Assembly: GCA_950295325.1 (NCBI GenBank)
Contig: OX485803.1
Span: 1,982,001 to 2,046,000 of the forward strand
Reading direction: 5' to 3'
Origin: Polytrichum commune
Lineage: Eukaryota > Streptophyta > Polytrichopsida > Polytrichales > Polytrichaceae
DNA: 64,000 nucleotides
The translations under genes and the position numbers were made by a program. Under the pieces are notes generated by a model that ran no database searches, was not told the origin of the DNA, and saw only the letters and a list, made by a program, of their open reading frames with translations. Below, piece by piece: positions 36,872 through 46,737 of the stretch. Each line of letters opens with the position of its first letter. The first letter of the stretch is position 1.

Positions 36872-39800
36872 TCATGTTTCTGCAAGGTAGTCCAAGGCGT
36901 CTTCATCGTAGAAAATGTTGTCATCAATTGCCGTTGTCAAATCAATGGGTGTGCTGGATGATGCAGTTTCCCTGGATGAAGAAACAAACAAACAAAAAAT
37001 TAAATTCTTGACGCAGGTGAGTTCTCGACAAAAGGAGACAAGCAGTACAAGCACTCAATATGTTCTCTGTTCTACCACCATTCTTATTTAGGGATTATAA
37101 ATGGAATTTCAACTTAGTCTTTTATGTGTGGTGTCTGTAAGTCTTAGTAAATCTGTTTCATTTGTCACAAAAAAGAAAAGAAAAGAAAAAATATGGTTTT
37201 TTAATACAACTGGTGTACTGCAGGACATTCATTTCATCATACCTGGTGATGGGATTCTGGTTTTGAGGAGAGAAGCTAGCTGCCTCATGAGTCATAACCC
37301 GTGACATTCTCTCTGGCAAACCTGCAAAATTCCAAAAAAAAAAGCCGGTTTTATCAAAGCTTTCAAGGTATGTGGGTGCTATTTGATTATCTTTACTTAA
37401 GATTGGATTTCAGATTCTAGGTGGTCTACTGGACAAATCTAAATTGTACATGTGTCTTTATGGTGTTTATGTGTCTTTATTGGATGGATGTGATGAGGTG
37501 CAAAAATGTGCATGTTAATTTGTTTGAATTTAAGATTCATTACCTTCAAGAAAGTTGAAAGACTGAGCAAGTGGCGATGCAGAATGCACGAGTGGCTGAG
37601 GTCGCAGGGCACGTGCGTCAACCCTGCACAAATTACCCTTGGCCATGTAAGTTGGATGATCTGCACAACTCTAATTTCCGGTGGACTTGTAACTTATGAT
37701 CATGCAATTGTGTTTACTTGTGGGGAGGCCATTTAAACTATTGACATGAACCTGGTTTACTATCCATAACCAAGTACAGAATTTGAGAGTTGAATCCAAA
37801 ATTCATTAAGCTAATGTCAATTTTAATCAGACACAGACAAAGGGAACCCGGCTTTGACGATTACTGATTGTAACAGGAATACTTTTAGCTTGTCATAGAT
37901 GTATGTGGTCCAAATTAATATTGTCCTTAGCTTGTGGTGACTAATGAATGTTCACACAACCTTAATTTTGGATTAAAAATTGTTTCTTATTTCTCTGTAT
38001 TTGGGTTTAATTGTCAGGAGTTCCGACGGACAAGGAACAACGTGGGCTCAATGAGGGAGCAGTTTCTCTTGACCTGGTAAATATTTTCAGGTACCTAGTG
38101 TCGGAATTCAGAGTGCATCAAAATGTGTGCGTGTTTTATTTTATTATTTGATTTTTTTACCACTTAAAAAACTCTGGTATTACTTCCTGTTTGGTGTTTA
38201 TATCAATTTTCTGATGTCATCTTTCTTCTTGAACCAGCTCCTGCTTTGTACAGAACAATGATAAGACGTTTCACTAAATTTTGATCCATATTAGTGTTGG
38301 CTGGAAAATTTTCTGATGGAAGAAGCCTTGTTTAATAAAAAGTAACTAGATGTTCTTGTGTAGTGATTTTAGACAAGAAGGAGAACTTGTCAGCATTCTT
38401 TAGAGTTGGCAAGAACACAAACAAATTGGAATTTATCATGCATGGTACCAACATACGGACATAATAGGTTTTCAACATACGGACGAGTTGATAACCGCTA
38501 GCTAGATTGAACAATCAAGGTCCACAGCATCTTTCCCGGGGTACATGGTATCTTCCCCGGGTACAAAGCATCTTACCCGGGGTGCAGAGAATAATACCCG
38601 GGGTACCCGGGAAGGTCATTTAATAGTAAATCTGTTTCATTTGTCACAAAAAAGAAAAGAAAAGAAAAAATATGTTTTTTTAATACAACTGGTGTACTGC
38701 AGGACATTCATTTCATCATACCTGGTGAAAGACTGAGCAAGTGGTGATGTAGAATGCACGAATGGCTGAGGTCGCGGGGCACGTGCGTCAACCCTGCACA
38801 AATTACCCTTGGCCATGTAAGCTGGATGATCTGCACAACTCTAATTCCCGGTGGACTTATAACTTAATCTCAAGTTAAGTTCTACATGATTGCATGCCTC
38901 GTCTAATTTCATCTCCGAGAGATATTTGAGAAGATAGAGAAGTTGAAGTACGTTTATTGACATTAGTTGCATTGAACATGTGATATCTTTAAACTGTTTT
39001 AAAAAAGTTAAATTAATTTGATGAATAAATTCGAACGATCAGAGACAGTTTAATGTCTAATGTCTCTAGGGGTTAGTGGTTTATGCAACATGGTTTCAAT
39101 GCCCTGGTCCAGCAGCACTAGCTCCCCATCAGCTTTATAGTTTGCAATCCACAGAGAGCTCTGTAAGGATATCTCAGTTGCAAAAACAAATTCAAGAGTA
39201 CTTCCAGACTCTCAGATGAATCTGGTGTTGTGTATTTCATGTAGAGTTCTGAAGTGAATATGGAGGTAATGGAGATTAGGACCGTGTGACTTGCATGTGA
39301 CCTAGATCCAATCATTTTTTACTTTGATTGGAATCACATACACAAGTCTGTAGGTACAGTAACTTGGCTTTAATTCTTCAGCAAATAATTTAGAGCTGCA
39401 AGTTATCCACTCACAATTTGGAAAAGTGTAAAAAAATTGTGTGTAACTCAAAATCATGTCAGAATAACTCTATTATGTTGAGACACTCTTCTAGAATACA
39501 ATCTAAGCAATTGAACAATTTTAGTCCAAAAACCTCTTGTAACACCATAGAATAACTCTGCTCTGAACTAATAAGTACCAATAAATTGATATGAGTTTTT
39601 GGTGGTATAAAATTATGTTATAGGAATTTAGTATGCTGTTTAATAAGTTCTCTTACCTATGTTTAGGTATATTTGTATGTGTGAACCTTATTTTAAGCCT
39701 TATTCTTGTTCTTAGTTCTAAGAATTCTAAGGTTATTATAAGAATTTTGCCCCTGATCTAATTGAGTGATATGGATATCACAGGAGCATTTCTTCATTGT

Positions 39801-42800
39801 GTGTGAACTTCTTCGAGCTAACCTCTATGAATTCCATAAATACAATCGAGAGTCAGGTGGTGAAGTGTACTTCACCATGCCCCGTCTTCAAGTATTTCGC
39901 ATATCCCAGTGTTGATTGTTACATGTTGGGATGGTAACATACTGCTATTCATATAGATATAATGTGGTACTTTTGTAATGGTACTGTAATTACAAGTTTA
40001 GTTGTCTGGTTGAGTGGTCCTTCAACCCACTTCAATATGTGTTCCTTTTAAATGGTGCACCCCACCCTTATTTTACTTAAATGTCTCTACTTAAGTTGAC
40101 ATTTTCTACTATGTGGAAATAATCTGAAAGCACATGGTATAAGGTAGATGTGTCTTAAAGGTATAAGGAAACAGGGTATTCATGTATATTTGTATGTATA
40201 TATAGGTGTATACTAAATGTTAACCCAACATTATATGGCATTCCTTGTAGATTTTTTTGGGGACTATAGATTTACAGTGTTGCAACTACTGTCACTTACC
40301 AAGTAGATTTTCATAATAATGTGACTTACCTGGTATCTTGAATTGTTGCAAGACCTAGAGCTGAATCTTGATGAGGAGTTGCAGCTGGAGCATCAATGGA
40401 TCGAGTCAATGGCATACTCCTGATGGTGCTACTTTGTCCAGCCTCTAACCTCCTCATGTAAGTGTCTACTGCCCCTTGTGGTAGTATAGTAGAGTCCGGG
40501 CAATAAACTAAAATTGTATTTACTGGGATGGTTCCAAACCAAGCCCCTTTCACCCTTAAATAGGGCTCGAGGTAGTATCCTCTTTCACTTCCCATTCCCT
40601 TTCTTTTCTTGGTCCTCTTATAGAATAGACCTGCATATGAATTTGTTGTAGATTGTGCGAAGGCCTTTGCAAATGCCATTGCAATTCCATGCTCCACTGA
40701 ATCTCTGGGAAAGGGATGTACTAATCCTTCCCATTTTGTTGTACCTGGCAACGAAACAAGCACACTAGGAGAATCCAGTGGCCAAGACTCTACAAAAGGA
40801 AGTGTGTCTCCTCCTTTGTCAATCCACATTGTATCATGTGGTAGAGTGTAGATTGACCTTGTGATATTAGGTCGTGAACTTGATGTTGATGGAGGTTGAA
40901 CACTTGATGGTGGTTGGTTGTTGGTATTGTTGCTCCTTGTGGTAGGTGAATTTCTCCCATGCCTTGGTGCTCCTCGTCCAGGTGCTCCAAATCTTTGATT
41001 GTATGCAAAATCTTGGGCATTGTTGACAATGGGCATCGGGAAGACTGTTGTGCGGATCCTTGTAGTTGGCTCTTCTTGAGGTTCCATGTAAATGACTTTG
41101 GAAGCAAGAGACTTTGGAAGCTCCTGCACAAATGATATATGTCAAGACCTTTCAGACAAATGACCATGACTATGTACTATGTGACAATGACCATGCATTC
41201 CTAGTATGTGTTGTAGATTAGAACATATGCACTTTGAATCTTCAAATCTGCATTGTGCTGCATTTGTTCCCATCCTAAGGCTTATTAGACTTATTCCTGA
41301 ACTTGATCAGACTTTCTGTTGGGAGTGCCCGAGCCAAGTATGATATTTCAGATCGACTCTCATTCAAAATGAATGCACAGGTGTGGTTTATAAATTTCCT
41401 TATTTAATATTAAGTACAACTAGCAATTGTTGCAGGTCAAAGTTACTTAAACATACATCAAAAACTTTACATGAACTTGGGTGGAGGTTTCACTTTCTAT
41501 TATATACCGAATGTACATTGAATTGTGTTTGTCGGAGGAGGTAGCAGTAATATGCAAACCCCCTGTATTAGAGGAATTGTTGATGCTGGTTACATATCAA
41601 TTTTGTCTTCCTACTGACTTGAACTGGTAATTTCTGTTGCAGCTTACAAATGAACCACACTTTTCACAAGGGATGTTCCATTTTGATTACAGGGTTAGTG
41701 ACCTATCATATCATCTAAGATTATTCTAATGATTTTCAGACTCAATTGCAGTTAGGAAACAATGCCTTCTATGGTTTCAATTACATTCAGGTAATTTGCT
41801 TTTAGATTTAACGTCTAGTTGTTGAACTTGGCAATGCAGATATGAACAATGGAGATAGACTTACTGCAGGCAGAATCCGCCGACACTTGTGGTGATTATC
41901 AAGTGGCCGTACACGAGGGTTTGGAGGAAGCAGTCCTTCAGTTCTTAAGGATTCCAGTGCATCAAACTGCATATCCATATGGCATCAATGCAGGAAGAGA
42001 TTATCAGTTATTATTCGTCTTTTTTGAGAAAGGATGACATAATAATATCCTCCAAATGTATGTATGCTTCATGTGCCTTATGTTTTTTTTTTTGTTTTTT
42101 TTGTTATAGTGTGGACCCAAGAAACAGATCCACATTCTCAGAAATTCGTGAGCAACTGGCTAGTTTCTCACCACAACATTGAAACGCTTGTAGGAGATGT
42201 TTTTTTTGTGTGGACAGGGGAATATTTCAAAGTGTTTGTAGATCAAAATAGAGCGCATCAGTTTTTAGAGCATTCAATCTTCTGTGAAGCTAGGGCTTGA
42301 AGTATGGAGACTTCTTACATGTGAAGAAGCTTGCTGTGTGTTGACTGTGCTTCATATCAGGATGTTGGTGCTTCGTAACAGACGTGATGAACCTCAGGGC
42401 CTTGTGTAGCCTAGCTGTTAAAGAAAAATTTAAAGAAACATGATTTTAGAGAATTTCTTAAAACTTAGTAAGAGTCTTAACAATCCTTATAATATGAAAG
42501 CAACTCCAACACGATGATTCTTAATAGATGTTTTAGCTCCTCCAAATCCAGGTTCTAAAGGACCCTTGTAGGAGCTACACTTTTGACTCCAGGGACATGT
42601 TCATTCGCAAGCTTGCATATATATATATATATATAGTATGTATCCAATTTCAAGAAATACGACCTGTAGCGACTCCAAGAATATGAAATCGGTGCTCCTG
42701 AAATGGTGTGTAGTCCAGATATCCTGAGCGAGGAAAAGCATGCAAAAATTCACTAACCACGAAATATATTGTTAGCTCATCACACACTCGGAGAAAGAAG

Positions 42801-45800
42801 GCAAAGTAATATTCTGCCACCGGCATGGCAGAACTCAGCCTTCCAAAATTGTTTTAGGGTTTATCTCACAAGACCAATGCCAAAATCATTGTGAACCAAG
42901 AAAGAAAACGCGCCCACTTCAACGGCCAATTAGTGGGTCTTATTTACTTTCAAACTATGTTACATGGCTTCATAAAATTGATTGCAACGTTGAAAGTAGG
43001 TATTCCAATATCGAAGGTGCTAGATTAAGACACCTCCACCTTAGTGCTTCTTAAAGACCTTTGATGATTGTGCTTTAAATAAAAATAAATAAATAAATAA
43101 AAATATATATGACAAATATTGTTGGGTTAACATTTAGTGTTGACAGCACTATCCCGCGATTTACAATTAGTATTAAGCAAGACAATTAGGATTGGTGATT
43201 CTAAATATCATATTTAGTGTAGTTTACAATCCTAGTTGAGTACACTTGTCATGAGGTCGCCTTGGATAGAGCCCACCCCCTAAAGGGAGTAACTTAGTAG
43301 CCCATGTGATATATCCATCTCCTTCCCAAAGGTTTGAGGTCTTTTTAATTACACACTATTTGCAATCCAATCGAAATTACACACATCAACATTGGATTTG
43401 TTTTCAATTTGTGCTCCTCCCACAAAAAAATACAATAAAAATCTTTTATGTGAAAATTGTGTGCAAATAAGCTCAATGTGATGTGGTCTACAATATTTAT
43501 CATAATTAGTGTAGTTGTCGCTTTATTAATCTCAGTTGCACTCGAGATCAAAGACTAAGAACCAAACAACTTGTTTTTACCGTAAGGTGAATGTGCCTGA
43601 ATTGAACACAAGTATAATTTGGTCAACTACATTTGAGTGGTTATGTAATTAGATGTGGATCCAAGAACTCATATCAAAAAGACATGTATCTAAAACATAT
43701 TGGACTACGTGCTCAAAATATGCCAGCTATTATAGCCTCAATAGTCAACATATTCCAGGGTCCTATATGACCACTTAATGAGCATGGATAATCTTCACTT
43801 TGCCTATAGATCATATATTCACACGAGCTCTGAAAATTATGAAACAAATGCATGACTACGGGCGCAATTTGAATTTGCTAATCATCTTCCATTAACTAGG
43901 TGTTTCATTTCCTACAAGAAGTGGGTCTAGAGACTAAAATATCCATCTAAGGCACATTTCCCTCAACTATTTAGGACAAATTCTTGCATTGCCAAACAGC
44001 ATGAAGGTGATGATGATAGAAAGTTAAGTTTAGGGTTTAGGGTTTAGGGTTTAGGGTATGTAAATTACTATCACCTTCCGGTGAAAGTGGAGAACTTACT
44101 CATTAAACGAGGTAAGGCTATCGAAACGAAGTTAGTATATATAATAATGTATCGATAACGTATCAACAAAGGGAAAAGTTAGTTCATTCTCAACTTTTGT
44201 AAATTTCTTGTAAATTCTTTGGGGGGTTATAGATTTACAGCGTTGCAATTACTGTCACTTACCAAGTGACAAAGATGTGAGATGGACTAAGGACTAATAA
44301 CCTTATTAATAACCTGACTAGCACAATTTCAGGACAACTAAGAGCATATCTAGGAAGGGGAGTTTTTGAGTAGGAAGTGGTGCAGGTCTTATGAGAGACA
44401 GGGTTGAAAAATCAAGGAGATTGTCAAGAAAACAAAAACCAGGCTCTGCAACAAAAACATTACAATCTCATTGAAGAAGATACCTGTGATCAACTACAAG
44501 GGTCACAGCTTTACCTCACAGCAGTTTATAAAATGTCCTTGGAACAAGAGCGTGGAGGTGCACCTTTATTAATTTATTTAGTTGTTCATTTAGAAGTCCA
44601 ACACCAAGCATGTTGGACTAATTAAACACTACAATTCTTTGCAATCTCTAGGTGGCGCCAGTGTAATTTCATACACAAGCATGTTCTGTAACACACATTC
44701 TCAAATGGAATAGTACCTTGAAGCAAGTTGGAGAAAAAGATGAGCCCCAACTTTCTCAATCTGTATGGGACCCAGTACAATGTACACAAGTTTTCATTAT
44801 TGCGGTGGGACGTGAGGTGTTGACACTCCCTGTTGAAACCCCTGATGTGTTTAAATTGTGATATATCAAACCTTACAAGAGTATGACATTGGTCTTTGAT
44901 TGGATTTTTCTAATATATTTACTATATACTTGTAGAGGCTAAATCTACTAGGAGAGCATATGCTTCTCTACTCTCACTGGAGTGGTCTACAATATCTACC
45001 TGGTTCACATACAAATGACTCTCATGAGCTGTATGACAGTAATACGACAAGAAAAAATGCAAATGAAAGCATTGCAAATTATCTTTACCTACTCTCCCTC
45101 TTGCATATGCCAAGTCTCTCAAGGTAGACAATCCACATGGCAAACATGGAATTTGATATAATGTCGGCTCTGGAGCTCGACGACGAGCCCTCCATGTCTG
45201 TGGACCCGGAGGTCCTAAATCTTGAGTGCCCATGTGTTGATGATCATCACCAACATGCATATCTTGCACATGTGAAGTCCACCTGAAAATGCACAACAAA
45301 TATGGAATGAATTATTCTTATTTATGTTGTTGTAAATTGAACCTTTCAAAATAGAAATGGAAATTTAGGTAAAATGAACTCACCCGTGCAATCTCTCAAA
45401 TTCACGGAAATAACGAGCTGGGACATGGGAAGGGTGAAATCTGCCATTTTCATTGATTTGGCGAACTAGGTGTGTGTTCCATACACCAACATACTCATCA
45501 ACTACTTCCTGCAGAATTGGAAGAAAGACAGCTACAAATGATGCCCTTTGGTAAGGATCATCCGGAATAAAGAAACCTTGAGTAACCATTTCTTTGAATG
45601 CATTCTTGTAGTACCAAATTACTTTCTCCCATAGATACCGCCACCAATGTTCAATTCTCTGCACACAAAGTTCATTTACTCAAATATAATTTCCCCACAA
45701 AAAATAATAGAAATCCAGAAACAATGAAACCAACAAAAAAAATTAAAAATTAAATAGCAACAAGAAATGCATTGAGAAAGACGATACTTACCTGATTGTG

Positions 45801-46737
45801 AACTGAAGAAGCAACTAGAAAAGGGTTTCTTGTGTCCACCCGTGCCTCTTCCATAAATTCACGAATGAGTACATGTTCTACTGCAAAATCTGAACGAACT
45901 CGTAGAGGGGTGCCAAACTTTTGCACAGCCACTCTAAATGGCTCAAAAATGGTTTCTTGAGTTTTATCTGCAGCAACTTTTGCATACAATACGTAGTGTG
46001 ATGCACCATCGATACATCCATGAATGCGCAAGCCATACATTGCAAGTTTATCATATGCTGCAATACAGAAAAAATAGATTAGTATAGTGAACTCAACATT
46101 TGAAAGAAAACATGACATAATAAACAAGGAGAATAAATTAAACAAGTAAATTAGAAAATGTAGATTGAACTCACAATCAATATGCCATAGTGCCATAGGC
46201 ATTGTGACATTGTATTGTCGTCGATCTAATGGAAGCCCTCGACGCCTCCTTTCATAATGAGCTCCTATATGATTCATCACATTGTTAAAATTCCCAATAC
46301 TTGTAACAAGGATAGATTATTAAGAAGGAAACAATGAAACCACAAAAATAAACACAGACCAATATAAAATAAAATTAATCATCACTAGTACTAAGAAATA
46401 GAAAGATACCTGACAATACTTGCAGTGCTCTTGCAATGTTCCTTCTTGGAGGCCTGATATGTAGACGTCCCAAGGCTGCTTTCACATGAAAAATACCCCA
46501 ATTGGCTCCATGCTCCCGAATCGGGAGGAGAGCTTGGATTTTGTTGGAGAGCTCTTCAATTGTGAACTTGTCAGACACCCTAAATTTCCGACCTAATGCC
46601 TTTGTCATGAGCCTCTTCAACCTCCTTGGATCCGAGATATTCAAGGCTGCAGCAATCCTTTTAAGTGGAACTCTTTCGCTCAACATGCTTTGAACATAGT
46701 CCACCAAATCCACAGGTAGCTCCATGCCTTCCATCAC
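36872..46737 (-). CDS. integrase-core (rve-type DDE) gene, spliced, possibly domesticated
   Basis: Seven minus-strand exons join in phase through GT-AG introns: 46737-46410, 46264-46175, 46057-45792, 45658-45384, 45282-45093, 41123-40330, 36971-36872, giving 680 residues. Residues 1-109 are helical, HTH-like (SERVPLKRIAAALNIS). The integrase core follows: MALWHID (D139), RIHGCIDGASHYVLYA, PLRVRSD (D196) and SVHNQRIEHWWRYLW (E231), a D-D-E triad with 34 residues between the last two. This matches the animal and fungal integrase-core family with the VHNxRIERLW signature. The usual G/EN after the second Asp is altered (FAVEH). The C-terminal half, from exon 40330-41123, is unrecognised, Ser/Pro-rich then globular. 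The 4-kb introns hold repeats and plus-strand exon debris. The exon 45093 to 41123 join is the least certain; extra exons may exist. Confidence 0.65.
37145..37700. repeat. source block of an internally deleted duplicate
   Basis: Two parts, 37145-37247 and 37555-37700, recur contiguously at 38625-38870. The parts include a poly-purine GAAAAGAAAAGAAAAAATAT tract, TACAACTGGTGTACTGCAGG, and GGCACGTGCGTCAACCCTGC. Between the parts lies about 310 bp absent from the copy, including a lone ATGTGGGTG-family terminus at 37368. Confidence 0.75.
38527..38612. repeat. CCCGGGGTA array, 20-21 bp period
   Basis: CCCGGG(G) occurs at 38535, 38556, 38576 and 38597, with intervening TACATGGTATCTTC-like spacers. 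The same unit at exactly 21-bp period occurs at 49561-49640. It directly precedes the internally deleted duplicate at 38625. Confidence 0.7.
38625..38870. repeat. internally deleted duplicate of 37145-37700
   Basis: Joins the two parts of 37145-37700 at CCTGGTGAAAGACTG. In the source, TGA stands at both edges of the missing 310 bp, so the junction has 3-bp microhomology. The join is not at a GT-AG pair, which argues for DNA deletion rather than a spliced copy. Confidence 0.75.
39784..39891 (+). pseudogene. single exon of a plant DYRK-type protein kinase
   Basis: After a CAG acceptor, 36 codons in frame: EHFFIVCELLRANLYEFHKY then NRESGGEVYFTMPRLQ, followed by GTATTT as donor. This is the hinge and helix D region of the plant DYRKP-like dual-specificity kinases (Arabidopsis At1g73450/At1g73460 type). 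No glycine loop, catalytic HCDLKPEN or activation segment exon is visible nearby on either strand. It lies on the plus strand inside the last intron of the minus-strand integrase gene. Intact exon with flanking splice sites implies capture of genomic DNA, not retrocopying. Confidence 0.8.
40241..40305. repeat. 65-bp direct repeat, partner at 44203
   Basis: TATAGATTTACAG and ACTGTCACTTACCAAGT blocks are shared with 44203-44268 in the same orientation. Both copies lie in introns of the integrase gene model. Confidence 0.65.
41640..42300 (+). other. exon-like plus-strand segments of unknown origin
   Basis: Three stretches look like exons with splice-like borders but match nothing I can name: after CAG at about 41640 (LTNEPHFSQGMFHFDY); 41741-41790 (TQLQLGNNAFYGFNYIQ, then GTAATT); and 42112-42300 after TTATAG (WTQETDPHSQKFVSNWLVSH ... 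GEYFKVFVDQNRAHQFLEHS, ending CEARA and a stop). They may be further captured exons, or parts of one unrecognised gene. An 8-T tract and T-rich tract precede the last one. Confidence 0.3.
42301..43127. other. intronic or intergenic, nothing recognised
   Basis: Within the large intron of the integrase model. It contains an AT microsatellite at about 42617-42635 and A/T-rich sequence near 43078-43112; no coding signal. Confidence 0.5.
43128..43222. repeat. ATTTAGTGT MITE-like repeat
   Basis: AACATTTAGTGTTGACAGCA, TTTACAATTAGTATTAAGCA and CATATTTAGTGTAGTTTA in the same order and spacing as 17178-17290. Confidence 0.6.
43640..43960 (+). repeat. dispersed repeat (8590/35840/59750 family)
   Basis: AATTAGATGTGGATCCAAGA, GGACTACGTGCTCAAAATAT, TATATGACCACTTAATGAGC and TTTCATTTCCTACAAGAAGT mark the longest uninterrupted copy of this family in the window. 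Confidence 0.6.
44029..44056 (+). repeat. interstitial telomere-type repeat (TTTAGGG)4
   Basis: Four perfect tandem TTTAGGG units, the standard plant telomere repeat. The tract is too short for a terminal array; likely a repair or transposition scar, or a telo-box. Confidence 0.85.
44203..44268. repeat. 65-bp direct repeat, partner at 40241
   Basis: See 40241-40305. The block includes a GTAAGTGACAG donor-like sequence on the minus strand, so duplication of an exon edge is possible. Confidence 0.6.

Noticed and set aside
38625-38870. Spliced retrocopy of 37145-37700
   Set aside because: The deleted stretch is not bounded by GT-AG at the junction; TGA microhomology explains it better.
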